A stretch of 64,000 nt of DNA, from positions 168,515 to 232,514 of IMG/VR virus record IMGVR_UViG_3300028416_000004; one strand, given 5' to 3'. How positions within the stretch are numbered: the first letter of the stretch is position 1; each line of letters begins with the position of its first letter. Under the pieces are notes generated by a model that had not been told where the DNA came from, did no database searches, and saw only the letters and a list, made by a program, of their open reading frames with translations. Positions 9,555 to 18,465 of the stretch are shown one piece after another. This stretch comes from a virus. A program made the position numbers and the translations under genes.

Positions 9555-11882
9555 ATGAAAGATAAAATAAAAATATTATTAGGTGAAAAAGATGTTTTTC
9601 CTCAAGTAAATAAAGATGTTTATATAAATTTAGAAATTTATAATTCACCTAATGAAATTAAAAAAGAGTTAGTTAATAATGACTTTAATGTAAGAGAACA
9701 ATTTAACAAAGAAAGAAGAGAATCTTTGAGATTTTGTATATATGGAACCTTAAATTCAATCTTTTCTGATACCAACAATTTATCGATAGAAATAAAAACT
9801 AATCATGAAGATTTGTTGTTTAGCCCAAGAATAGAACCTAATGCTAAATCTTCTGTTACACATAAAGTGTTATCAGCACCTTTATCAAAAAATAATAATT
9901 TATCTAAAAATATATTTAAAAAAAATAAAAGTTGTTTTAATTTTTTGTTTGAAATTAGCCCTGATATAAATAATTATGGAGAAACTAAAGTTTTAGAAGT
10001 TAAAATTATTGATGAGGAAAAAAATATTTTTGCCAATTTTGAGATACCATTTTTATTTTTCGATTCTGAAGGTAATTTTATTGATTTTGGTACAGAAACA
10101 GTTGATATAGATATAGACGGTAATGAACAAGTTGTAGAAAATGATTTTCCTTTTTTTTATGGAACTCATTGGATAAAACAAGAATTTAGTCTATCTAAAC
10201 CCCTCAAAATATCCCTAGTTAAATCTGAATTTGATAATTTAAATAATTTAACTGTAAACGAAAGAACGGGTGAAGTAAAGTTTTATGCTAAATTAGAAAC
10301 GCCTAGTTTATATGGGGTTGAAGAGGCTGAAATTTATATAGAAAGAGATGAGACTTTAAAAGACCCAAATGAAGATTTTGTTTTTGAAAATCAAATTTTA
10401 AAATGGGAAAAAGGAGAACAATTTAAAGAAGTTAATCTACAAGTTTTAGATGATTTATTTACGGAGGAAGATGAAAGAATTATTTTTGGTATTAAAAATC
10501 TAAAATATTCAGAAAAAGATATTAATTCTAATTTTGAATTAATCATAAAAAATGATGATTTACCATCTCCTATAGGGTTTGAAAGTAAGCAATTTGAAAT
10601 TACTTCTGGAGATAAATTGAATATATCATTAGAAGCAGACACTCCAATAAAAGGTATTAATCAAACTATAGATTTAATTTTAGATGATGTTAATAGTACA
10701 ATAATAATAGGAGAGGACATAGAGAATACTGGTACTATTGAAGACCCAGAATTTAGAAAGACCATACTTTTAAAAGAAGGTTTAGATTTATTTGAAATAG
10801 AAATAGATATAAAAGAATATTTTAATTATGGATTAGATAAAAAAGCTATTTTTAAATTAGAAAATCCTACTCAAAATATTAAAGTAAAAGATAATTTAAA
10901 ACAACTTAATTTAACTGTAAAAGATAAATCAGTAAAAAGATATACTACATACAAAATAGATAATGACCCTTTAAGAGGTCAAGGTATATTTAGATTGTCA
11001 TACCCTAGTCCTAAATTAGTGGGGGCTCCAATATCTTTTGCTAATACGAATCTGTATTCTCAATATAATGTAACTAACAACTTTACTTATAAAATTAATA
11101 TTATAAACGAAGGAGAAATTGTTTTATATGATAATAAATTAATTAATCCTGGGGAGGTTGTTACAAGTATAAGTTCAAGTGATGGATTTCAAAACTTTGA
11201 GTTTACATTACCTTCTAATTATTCTTTTGATAAACAAAATGTTTTTTATGAAAAATCAAAATATAAGTTTGTAATAACAGATATAGAAGATTCTTCTAAA
11301 ATACAAGTTATAAAAAATGATTACATAACTTTCGCAGATGTTAATATAGATTCTCAAGCATTAGATTCTTCACTTGATTTTTCTGGTAAAACTTATTATT
11401 TAACTTCAGAAATTTTAAAAATAAAAACTAGATTAGATTTAAATGGTGATTTAAAAAGTGAAAAGGCAATTTATGATATAATCAATAACGCTAAGATTAA
11501 CACAAGTGATAATTTAACTGTAATTAAGCAAAAATTAAGAGATGCAGGTTATTATAAAAAAAATACGTTTACATTTTTGAATAATAAATTTGATGAAAAT
11601 AAAATAACTTCCACAGCAAATAGTATATTGAATTTTATTAGTAAATATCCAACCTTTGAAATACCTAACTTTTTTACTCCTTCAGATGAAATTAGTAGTT
11701 TCTCTATAGATTGCAAAATAAATGGTTTATTAATATTAAGTAAATTATTTAGCAAAACATCAGCAGTTACTAAAGTTAATAATATTAAATTTGAAGAAAA
11801 TCCTATAAAATATACTTATTTTAAAGAAGTAGATGGTAGTAATTATACATTAATGCCAGTAGAACCATTAAATAATTATTAG
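9555..11882 (+). CDS. Virion protein with Calx-beta-like domains
   Basis: This encodes 775 residues. Around residues 235-335 there is a clear Calx-beta-like repeat (LKWEKGEQFKEVNLQVLDD, then EEDERIIFGIKNL, ending in IKNDD). A weaker second copy follows at about 345-460. Calx-beta domains are Ca-binding beta-sandwiches common in adhesins. The C-terminal part is helical and hydrophobic, with no recognised fold. It lies 15 nt after the previous gene in the rightward virion run, so tail or fibre attachment is the probable role. Confidence 0.6.
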   Translation: MKDKIKILLGEKDVFPQVNKDVYINLEIYNSPNEIKKELVNNDFNVREQFNKERRESLRFCIYGTLNSIFSDTNNLSIEIKTNHEDLLFSPRIEPNAKSSVTHKVLSAPLSKNNNLSKNIFKKNKSCFNFLFEISPDINNYGETKVLEVKIIDEEKNIFANFEIPFLFFDSEGNFIDFGTETVDIDIDGNEQVVENDFPFFYGTHWIKQEFSLSKPLKISLVKSEFDNLNNLTVNERTGEVKFYAKLETPSLYGVEEAEIYIERDETLKDPNEDFVFENQILKWEKGEQFKEVNLQVLDDLFTEEDERIIFGIKNLKYSEKDINSNFELIIKNDDLPSPIGFESKQFEITSGDKLNISLEADTPIKGINQTIDLILDDVNSTIIIGEDIENTGTIEDPEFRKTILLKEGLDLFEIEIDIKEYFNYGLDKKAIFKLENPTQNIKVKDNLKQLNLTVKDKSVKRYTTYKIDNDPLRGQGIFRLSYPSPKLVGAPISFANTNLYSQYNVTNNFTYKINIINEGEIVLYDNKLINPGEVVTSISSSDGFQNFEFTLPSNYSFDKQNVFYEKSKYKFVITDIEDSSKIQVIKNDYITFADVNIDSQALDSSLDFSGKTYYLTSEILKIKTRLDLNGDLKSEKAIYDIINNAKINTSDNLTVIKQKLRDAGYYKKNTFTFLNNKFDENKITSTANSILNFISKYPTFEIPNFFTPSDEISSFSIDCKINGLLILSKLFSKTSAVTKVNNIKFEENPIKYTYFKEVDGSNYTLMPVEPLNNY

Positions 11883-11900
11883 TGAGATATATTTATATAT

Positions 11901-12221
11901 ATGAAAGAGACTTATCAATATAAAATAAGATTAAATGTCACTCCTTTTGGGGGAATAAAAACTAGTACTGGTTTAATTTCAGATGCTTATGATAAAGACT
12001 TTTATATAAATATCCCAGTATACAAGACACATAATTTAGAGGGATATGTAAATGTTGACATTGACCCGTCAAGAGCTACTATGGAAAGACAATTTATAAA
12101 TCCTTTTTTTATAGAATTAGGTTTTTTTGAAAATGTAGAATCAGTATTGAGTTCAAATACAAGTTCCGACAATTCCATACAAATTAAAGCTCAAAATTAC
12201 GGAATAGATATTAATAAATAA
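11901..12221 (+). CDS. Small virion-region protein, unknown
   Basis: This encodes 106 residues, mostly beta-strand in character, with an RLNVTPFGG start. No family is recognised. It is 18 nt after the Calx-beta protein and 2 nt before the next ATG, so it is cotranscribed with them. ATATTTATA (11889-11897) sits 3 nt before the ATG. It is possibly a small baseplate or tail accessory protein. Confidence 0.65.
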   Translation: MKETYQYKIRLNVTPFGGIKTSTGLISDAYDKDFYINIPVYKTHNLEGYVNVDIDPSRATMERQFINPFFIELGFFENVESVLSSNTSSDNSIQIKAQNYGIDINK

Positions 12222-12223
12222 AA

Positions 12224-13054
12224 ATGTTAAAGTATAAAATAGTAATAAAACCAGTAAATCTATCAGATGCTACAATAGAAAATAACTTTAGCGTTACAAA
12301 TGGTTATTTAGTTTATGATAATTCTAAAGTTGAACAAGGAGTTTTGGTTGATGAGTTTAATGTTCAACAATTTTTAGAAGACCCCAACAATTCTGTTGTT
12401 GTCGAAAAATTCAAAAAATACCTTAGAGAATATACTAATGAATTAGAATTTAATGAAATATTTTATAAACCAAAAAAAGTAGCTCCAATACTTAATGATT
12501 TTTATAATGAAGAAATTAGATTTAACTCTGAAGCAAATCCAGCATTAATAACTGATGCAATAAAAGATACAGAGGTTATATATTATCAAAATAATAATTA
12601 CGACTTTTTAAGTAATCAAAGAATGTCTTTTGAAAATAAATCTTTATTATTTGAGTCTTTAAGTGCTAATACAGAATATAAAGATTACTATATTGATTTT
12701 AAAGTTGATTTAAATAAAAGCCTTATAGGCAATAATGATTATTCAAATTATATCAAAGATTATAAGGAAGATGATATTGTCTATAAAAATTCTTTTGTAA
12801 ATTTAAATGATAAAGTTAATCCATTTGAGTTTTGGACAAATGAAAAAAATACAAAAAAATGGATTACAAGTCCAGAAAATACTGAAGAAATAAGAGTTCA
12901 AGATTTTGAAAATATAGCTTTAAAATTCGAACAACAAGCAGAAGCTGTAAAAGACAAGAATAGCATCGAATTTGCAACTCTAAATAACAAAGCAATACAA
13001 GCTAGAAAAGTTGCTGATTTAGAAAGAGCTAAATTGAATAGAAAAACAAATTAA
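12224..13054 (+). CDS. Virion-region protein, unknown, with helical C-terminus
   Basis: This encodes 276 residues. The N-terminal 80 residues look beta-rich. The C-terminal 50 form a probable helix rich in Ala, Lys, Glu and Gln (NIALKFEQQAEAVKDK onward). No family is recognised. It lies 2 nt after the previous stop, in the middle of the rightward structural run. A tail or baseplate role is inferred from position only. Confidence 0.65.
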   Translation: MLKYKIVIKPVNLSDATIENNFSVTNGYLVYDNSKVEQGVLVDEFNVQQFLEDPNNSVVVEKFKKYLREYTNELEFNEIFYKPKKVAPILNDFYNEEIRFNSEANPALITDAIKDTEVIYYQNNNYDFLSNQRMSFENKSLLFESLSANTEYKDYYIDFKVDLNKSLIGNNDYSNYIKDYKEDDIVYKNSFVNLNDKVNPFEFWTNEKNTKKWITSPENTEEIRVQDFENIALKFEQQAEAVKDKNSIEFATLNNKAIQARKVADLERAKLNRKTN

Positions 13055-13114
13055 CAATTTAATAAAACTTTAAAAATATTTTTAATTTATTATATTTATA
13101 TTAAACGATAATTT

Positions 13115-13993
13115 ATGAGTGTAGGTATATACGGTACGAAAAAGTTGGCAGACATAACATCAGATGATGTAGATGTTTTATATGCATATAGTCCTAGTAG
13201 AGAAGATTTAGGAGAAGTTACTTTTAAACCTTTATATAATGCTATTAATGAAAGTGATTTACTTAAAATGATTGGAGTTGATGGTATGTATAAGTTAAGA
13301 TTGCCTGCCGATATTTTTAATAAAATAGGTTTTTACTCCTTAATGATAAAACCTAAAACTTTTCAAGTTACAATAAGAGATTGTTCATATGTAGTTACAG
13401 AAGATGAGACTGGTGTGCAATTATCCAAAAAAGGTGTAGTTATACCTGCGGCACAATTTAGAAAAACTAATGGACTAGTTGGTTGGTCTGTTGAATATAT
13501 AGGTGCTGATGGGAGAAAGATAAAAAATTTAAATAGAATAATAACAAGTAGCGATTTAGTAAGTCCTTCTGTAAATACAACAACTGTTAATAGGGGTGCT
13601 ACAACTTATAATTTAGATAGCACTGGAAGTAATTTATTTTTAACCTTAACGCCTGATGAAGGAAGTATAGTTTCTGGGGGTGGTGCAGCTAATTTAGGAG
13701 ATGCTGGACAGGTTATTTTATTGTCTAACACTTATTTTGACCCTATTTCAATAGAAGTTGAAATGGTAGAACATGATGTTCAAACTTTATCTTATGCTCT
13801 TTATGGTAATACCACTAGAGATAATGAAACTGGTACATTAACATATTATGATGAAAATAATAATATTTATAGACAATATAATTTATTTACACAGAAAAAA
13901 CAGTTCTCTCAAGGTAGTATAGATATTCGTCAAATAAGAGACAATATAAATTTCAATCAAGATTTTCAAACAATAACTCAAGGTTTAAAATAA
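13115..13993 (+). CDS. Structural protein, unknown (tail or neck region)
   Basis: This encodes 292 residues of mixed alpha/beta composition, with a Gly-rich loop near 190 (SGGGAANLGDAGQ). The N-terminus (MSVGIYGTKKLADIT) resembles the opening of other short virion proteins, but I cannot place the family. It has TATATTTATA (13091-13100) 14 nt before its ATG, suggesting its own promoter. It is the last clearly structural gene before the accessory block. Confidence 0.65.
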   Translation: MSVGIYGTKKLADITSDDVDVLYAYSPSREDLGEVTFKPLYNAINESDLLKMIGVDGMYKLRLPADIFNKIGFYSLMIKPKTFQVTIRDCSYVVTEDETGVQLSKKGVVIPAAQFRKTNGLVGWSVEYIGADGRKIKNLNRIITSSDLVSPSVNTTTVNRGATTYNLDSTGSNLFLTLTPDEGSIVSGGGAANLGDAGQVILLSNTYFDPISIEVEMVEHDVQTLSYALYGNTTRDNETGTLTYYDENNNIYRQYNLFTQKKQFSQGSIDIRQIRDNINFNQDFQTITQGLK

Positions 13994-14037
13994 AATATTT
14001 TTTTTCTTTTTAAGAATATATTTTAATATTTATATAT

Positions 14038-14673
14038 ATGAAAAAGAAAGTTAAAAAGTTAGAATTAAAAAAATTGATTCAAGAGTATAATTATTTGTTG
14101 ACAGATGAAACTTATAAACAAGAAGTTGTTTCTGAAACTAAATCTGATTTCCTTAAAGAAGTTCATAATAAAAGAGTTGATTTAGGTTTAATAAAAGATG
14201 AACCGTACACTCCAGAAAATGATAACAATAACAATAAAAAGGAAGAAGGAAGTAAAGGTGAAGAAGGGAATGAAGCAGAAGATAATAAACAAAACTCTAA
14301 TAGTGAAGACGAAATAACAAATGATTCAAACAAAAAAGAAAAATCACCTAAAGTTAAAAAAATATACAGAGAAATTGTAAAAAAAACCCACCCAGACAAA
14401 GACAAAACAGAAAAGTATATAGATTTATATAAAGAAGCAACTTCTGCATATGAAAAAAACGATATAGTAGCCCTAATATTTATTTGTTCTAAATTAGATA
14501 TTGAAATTGATTTAGAAGAAGATGATATAGGAAGTATAACTTTAGCAATTAAAGAAAAGAAAAAAGAACTACAAAATATAGAAATGTCTTATTTGTGGTT
14601 ATGGTATAATTCTAAAACACAAGAACAAAGAGATAAAGTGGTAGAATTGTTTATAAGTAAAAATGTCAAATAA
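14038..14673 (+). CDS. J-domain-like (DnaJ-type) protein
   Basis: This encodes 211 residues. A basic helical N-terminus is followed by a low-complexity acidic Asn/Glu/Lys linker (about 58-103) and a J-domain-like segment: KIYREIVKKTHPDK with the diagnostic HPD at 118-120, then an LYKEATSAYEKND helix. J domains recruit and stimulate Hsp70 (DnaK). A phage copy could direct host DnaK to virion assembly or to a substrate bound by the C-terminal helices. The helix III/IV region is non-standard, so this is J-like. ATATTTATA sits 3 nt before the ATG. Confidence 0.65.
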   Translation: MKKKVKKLELKKLIQEYNYLLTDETYKQEVVSETKSDFLKEVHNKRVDLGLIKDEPYTPENDNNNNKKEEGSKGEEGNEAEDNKQNSNSEDEITNDSNKKEKSPKVKKIYREIVKKTHPDKDKTEKYIDLYKEATSAYEKNDIVALIFICSKLDIEIDLEEDDIGSITLAIKEKKKELQNIEMSYLWLWYNSKTQEQRDKVVELFISKNVK

Positions 14674-14730
14674 AAAATTGCATCATACTTTATTATAAAT
14701 AAATCATAATATTTATAATAAAAAATTATT

Positions 14731-15468
14731 ATGGCTTTATTAAATTTTATTATGGTGGTATTACCACCTGTTGTTTATAGTGGAATAATCTATTTAACAT
14801 CACCATACAAATCTATCAGCTTGACTAAATCATTACAATATCTAATTGGAGGTATTTTATCTATACCTTTAGTGATGTTATTTAATTTACTATTACCTTA
14901 TAAATCAGACTTATTAACCAGTCCATTTGTTTTCTGCTTTTTCGAAGTTGCACCACATGAAGAAATATCTAAATTATTAGTTTATTTTATTATATATAAA
15001 ATAATGGATAAACAAAAATCAAAACACCCAATAGGTACAATGTTTTATATGGGAATGGTTGGTCTAGGCTTTGCTATGATTGAAAATGTACAATACTTAT
15101 GTAGGTTTGGCGAAAAAATATTATTTATAAGAAACTTTACATCAACATTTGCTCATATGATATTCGGTATGTTTACAGGTTATTGGATATCTTTAAGTAA
15201 AATTAAAATAAATAAATATAGCACTAGGTCTGTATTTGATATTGTTATGTCTAGTAAACAAAAAATTAGGTTTTTTGTGTATGTGATGATTGGTTTAATG
15301 TGTGGTATTGGTTATCATGGGTTATGGAATTATAATTTAACTGTTTCAGGCAAATCAGCACCATCAATAATGATTTTAATGTTGTTTATAGGTTTAATTA
15401 GTTCAAAGTTTGCTTCAAACAATCTTAGAAACAAAAAAAATATAAATCAAGAAAATGAATATAATTAA
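14731..15468 (+). CDS. PrsW-like intramembrane metalloprotease
   Basis: This is a 245-residue multi-pass membrane protein with about seven hydrophobic segments. It carries the motifs of the PrsW/CPBP superfamily: EEISK (77-81), GLGFAMIEN (111-119, with Glu118), His142 in STFAHMIFGMFTG, and a final GYHGLWN (His196). In Bacillus, PrsW cleaves an anti-sigma factor within the membrane. A phage copy could cleave a host anti-sigma factor or envelope protein; that is inference. It starts the accessory block, with ATATTTATA at 14709-14717. Confidence 0.8.
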   Translation: MALLNFIMVVLPPVVYSGIIYLTSPYKSISLTKSLQYLIGGILSIPLVMLFNLLLPYKSDLLTSPFVFCFFEVAPHEEISKLLVYFIIYKIMDKQKSKHPIGTMFYMGMVGLGFAMIENVQYLCRFGEKILFIRNFTSTFAHMIFGMFTGYWISLSKIKINKYSTRSVFDIVMSSKQKIRFFVYVMIGLMCGIGYHGLWNYNLTVSGKSAPSIMILMLFIGLISSKFASNNLRNKKNINQENEYN

Positions 15469-15494
15469 ATAACTATAAAGCCAAAAAATAAATT

Positions 15495-16055
15495 ATGGAA
15501 AATTTAGAACAAATTTTAAATGAAATATATAACCAAACACCATATTTAGAGTATCAAAATAAAACAGAATTTAAAAAAGAATACCCAGCAACATATGGTG
15601 AAGTAACAAAACAATCCACAAATGCTATTGTAAACCAATTCAAAAAACACTTCAATCAAGATACAATATTTTATGACTTAGGTTGTGGGTTAGGAAAAAT
15701 GGTAATACATGTTGCTTTACAATATAACCCTAAAAAATCTTGTGGTATTGAGTTATCAAAAGAAAGAATAAAGGGAGCAAATGATTTAAAAGAAAAACAT
15801 TGTAAAGACAATAAAATTATTTCTTTTATTGAGGGTGATTTCTTTGATAATAATTTTAGTGATGCTACCGTTATTTATGTAGATAACACCGCTATGTCAC
15901 ATGATATTACAAAAAAGATTATTGATAACTTATCGAAAGGTTGTTTATTTATTTGTAGAAAAAAACCACATTTTATTGAAACTGAGGAACTTAGTGCAGA
16001 TAGATTTAAAACTGGGTATAAAAAACCAGATATACATTTTTTAATAAAAGAATAA
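15495..16055 (+). CDS. SAM-dependent methyltransferase, DOT1-like
   Basis: This 186-residue class I methyltransferase has motif I DLGCGLGK (61-68), an acidic motif II in CGIELSKER (83-91), an EGD (113-115) and a YVDN motif (128-131) followed by a helix. The spacing and the GIELSKERI and VIYVDN pieces resemble DOT1-family enzymes more than typical DNA methyltransferases. The substrate is unknown: protein lysine or a small molecule are both possible. It lies 26 nt after the PrsW-like gene and 6 nt before the AlaRS-like gene, so the three are probably cotranscribed. Confidence 0.75.
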   Translation: MENLEQILNEIYNQTPYLEYQNKTEFKKEYPATYGEVTKQSTNAIVNQFKKHFNQDTIFYDLGCGLGKMVIHVALQYNPKKSCGIELSKERIKGANDLKEKHCKDNKIISFIEGDFFDNNFSDATVIYVDNTAMSHDITKKIIDNLSKGCLFICRKKPHFIETEELSADRFKTGYKKPDIHFLIKE

Positions 16056-16061
16056 AAAAAT

Positions 16062-16907
16062 ATGAAAGATTTAATAAAACTTTATGAAAACTTTTGTTTT
16101 TTAAAGGAAATCCCTTTTAAATTAGATGATAGTGTTAATAGTTATGATGACACAACTCTTTTTTGTCCAGCTGGTATGCAACAATTTAAAGACAAATTTA
16201 AAAATCCTGATAACACCACAATAGCAAATATACAATCTTGTATTAGGTTAAATGATTTAGAAGAAATCGGTGATGGTACCCATATGTTACACTTTAGAAT
16301 GATTGGTTTGTTTTCTTTCGGTAAAATGACACTTAATGAGGCTGTTGATTTTTGGGTGGATTTTATTAAAGACTTCTTAGGTATAAAGATTGATTATGTT
16401 ACTATTCACCCAGATAAATTTGATACTTGGAAATGGTTATATGAACGTCATAAAATACCAATTAAATTAGATAGTGAATGTATTTGGTCAGATGGTGAAA
16501 TGGGTGGTTATTGCACCGAGTTTTATCATGATGATGTTGAAATTGGTAATATCGTAAATACAATGGATAAGTTTATTGATGTTGGTTTTGGATTCTCTAG
16601 AATTAATGATATTATTAATGGTAAGAACGAATTAACAAAAAATGATATATTGAGTGATGCTATCAATAAGATTATTGAAGCTGGTTTTAAACCTGGTCCA
16701 CAAAAACAAGGATACGTGCTTAGGAGACTTTTAAGGCAACTTTATAAGGGTGGTGGTAGTATTGAACATCCATTCTTCACAAAAGAGGTTGAGAGACAAG
16801 AAAAGGCTAAAGTAAGATATGAAAGGCTTAAAATTAAACATCGTGACAAACCAAAAGAATGGTGGTTTGATACACATGGAATTGATTTAGATGAAATGGA
16901 GGATTAA
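16062..16907 (+). CDS. Stand-alone alanyl-tRNA synthetase catalytic-domain homologue
   Basis: This encodes 281 residues that align by eye along bacterial AlaRS from its N-terminus: LFCPAGMQQFKDKF (33-46), IQSCIRLNDLEEIG (57-70), HFRMIGLFSFG (77-87), GGYCTEFYHDD (148-158), VGFGFSRI (174-181) and QGYVLRRLLRQLYKGG (216-231). Full AlaRS is about 870 residues; editing and C-Ala domains are absent here. It could therefore activate an amino acid, perhaps for transfer to something other than tRNA-Ala, or bind a tRNA. Some class II motif positions differ from AlaRS, so alanine specificity is unsure. It ends in a terminator. Confidence 0.8.
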   Translation: MKDLIKLYENFCFLKEIPFKLDDSVNSYDDTTLFCPAGMQQFKDKFKNPDNTTIANIQSCIRLNDLEEIGDGTHMLHFRMIGLFSFGKMTLNEAVDFWVDFIKDFLGIKIDYVTIHPDKFDTWKWLYERHKIPIKLDSECIWSDGEMGGYCTEFYHDDVEIGNIVNTMDKFIDVGFGFSRINDIINGKNELTKNDILSDAINKIIEAGFKPGPQKQGYVLRRLLRQLYKGGGSIEHPFFTKEVERQEKAKVRYERLKIKHRDKPKEWWFDTHGIDLDEMED

Positions 16908-16925
16908 AAACCCTCCATTTTTTTT
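16894..16925 (+). terminator. Terminator between convergent genes
   Basis: The 9-bp stem AAATGGAGG (894-902) / CCTCCATTT (912-920) is followed by more T (921-925), overlapping the end of the AlaRS-like gene. Because the stem begins with AAA and the downstream flank is A/T-rich, it may also act on the opposite strand, where the next gene ends at 16927. Confidence 0.8.
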
Positions 16926-16926
16926 A

Positions 16927-18147
16927 TTATAACAAATTAAAATAGTTGTTTGTAGTAGGGTCGTATTTTAATTCAGAACTATTTCCACCATTAAATAAAT
17001 TATGGATTAATTTATCGTATGTTTTTGATATTAATGGGTTTGATACATGATATCTCCATAAAGATTGTTTATTACGTTCCTTATAGTATTCCAGATTTTT
17101 ATCGTGGTTTTCCAATATCCAGTTTAACATTTCACCACCTTTTCTTGAATCTGAGTTTTCATAATAATAACCTATATCTTTACACATTGGTGCGTTATGT
17201 AATACAGGATAACCCATATACGCAACATCCAAATAAAGATAGTTTAATGGGTTCATAATTTGATGAGAAACAACAATATCCAAAAACTGAGATACAACAT
17301 AAGAAGTTTGATATCTATGTTCCATTGTTACTTTTTTGTCCTTATATAAGTCCAAACTTTTAATAATTGATATGAATGGTGGATTTTTATCCAAACCACC
17401 TTTTTCGTGTTTTCCGTTTGTTATCATCAACTTATCAATCTTATTTTTACCAATTTCTGTACGATAAGATTCTTCTGCAATTAAAGTTGGTATAACAGCG
17501 GTTTTAACCATATTTAAGTTTGGTTCCATAATACCAATAACCTTCTTTTCTTTTGTTGGGTCGTATCTATGGTCTTTTTTATATTTTCCTTCTTTGCTTA
17601 ATTTATTGATTGAGTTTAGGGATGAATCCAAGAAACTATTATCCCATAAGAAAGGTACACTTATTGCGTTTGTTCTATAAAGTGTTTTAAAGTAACCACT
17701 ATTATTATAATCTTGTTGTGGCACATACCAAACTTCATCAACACCTTCATCAACAATATGTGGCTTTCCTTCTTTAAATAACATCTCTTCAATGAATAAA
17801 ACATAATTGTTACCACACTTATAATTAATAACTTTATTGGTTGGTTTTTGTTTCTTAAAATCTTTAATTGTTTCGTTTGATATTTGTGCTCCCATGGATA
17901 TAATTAAATCCATTTCTCTGTATTTATCTTTTAATAACGAAACATTAATTCCATCGAAGTGTTTTGGTGGGTTATTTAAATCAATATCCAACGTATTCAA
18001 TAAATAAATTTGATAATTCTTTTTTGATTTTTTTAATAGGTTAATCATCATAAGGATGTTTAGTTTCATCCCATTTGTCCACATTGATTCTTTTATATCG
18101 TTTAATGCTATGGTAATACCTATTTTTATATTTTCTGTATCCATCAT
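16927..18147 (-). CDS. DUF2827-like glycosyltransferase-type protein
   Basis: This 406-residue protein opens IKIGITIALNDIKESMWTNG, followed by LNILMMINLLKKS and IYLLNT. This matches my recollection of the DUF2827 family (GT-B-like, MRIGI...SIWENGLGQN pattern), found beside surface glycan genes. The C-terminal part has a PLNYLYLDVAYMGYPVLHNA segment, like the nucleotide-sugar region of GT-B enzymes, with no classic EX7E motif seen. A role in glycosylating host surface glycans, phage DNA or virion protein is inferred. Its start overlaps the preceding gene by 4 nt (ATGA). Confidence 0.7.
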   Translation of the reverse strand: MMDTENIKIGITIALNDIKESMWTNGMKLNILMMINLLKKSKKNYQIYLLNTLDIDLNNPPKHFDGINVSLLKDKYREMDLIISMGAQISNETIKDFKKQKPTNKVINYKCGNNYVLFIEEMLFKEGKPHIVDEGVDEVWYVPQQDYNNSGYFKTLYRTNAISVPFLWDNSFLDSSLNSINKLSKEGKYKKDHRYDPTKEKKVIGIMEPNLNMVKTAVIPTLIAEESYRTEIGKNKIDKLMITNGKHEKGGLDKNPPFISIIKSLDLYKDKKVTMEHRYQTSYVVSQFLDIVVSHQIMNPLNYLYLDVAYMGYPVLHNAPMCKDIGYYYENSDSRKGGEMLNWILENHDKNLEYYKERNKQSLWRYHVSNPLISKTYDKLIHNLFNGGNSSELKYDPTTNNYFNLL

Positions 18148-18380
18148 ACTATTCTTGGTTTTTTTGTGTTTTTATAGATATCAGAGTTAAATTTCTTCAA
18201 GTCATCTAATGAAATATTTAGTTTTTTTCTCCACTTTGTTATAACGTGTTCGTAACCATTATTATATAACTCACATTCTTCTAAAACTGGGTTATCAACA
18301 CCTACTTCATCTATATCATAAGATGGGTCCGAAATTAAATATAAATCTCTTGTTATCTTATAATAAATATCTTTTTCCAT
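18144..18380 (-). CDS. Small protein cotranscribed with glycosyltransferase-like gene
   Basis: This encodes 78 acidic/aromatic residues with many Tyr and Asp. No family is recognised. Its stop overlaps the start of the DUF2827-like gene by 4 nt, so the two are translationally coupled. It could be a partner or regulator of that enzyme. The coding-strand upstream region contains TATATTTATTTTT. Confidence 0.65.
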   Translation of the reverse strand: MEKDIYYKITRDLYLISDPSYDIDEVGVDNPVLEECELYNNGYEHVITKWRKKLNISLDDLKKFNSDIYKNTKKPRIV

Positions 18381-18415
18381 AACTTTTAAACCTTTAAAAA
18401 TAAATATAAGGGAAT

Positions 18416-18446
18416 AAAAAAAGGTCTAAATAATTTTAGACCTTTT
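18416..18446 (-). terminator. Terminator after first LamG adhesin
   Basis: The 11-bp perfect stem AAAGGTCTAAA (420-430) / TTTAGACCTTT (435-445) has a 4-nt loop. On the minus strand it is followed by a U-tract (A-run 416-422 on plus). It lies 20 nt after the end of the 18466-19152 gene. Confidence 0.85.
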
Positions 18447-18465
18447 ATATTGTTTTTTTTATTTA

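Noticed and set aside
14163-14405. Antisense ORF opposite the J-domain gene
   Set aside because: It is complementary to the low-complexity Asn/Glu/Lys linker and has biased Ser/Leu composition; no features support it.
14731-18380. Prophage or integrated element inserted in the phage genome
   Set aside because: No integrase, attachment repeats or change in operon logic at the borders; the neighbours remain virion genes.
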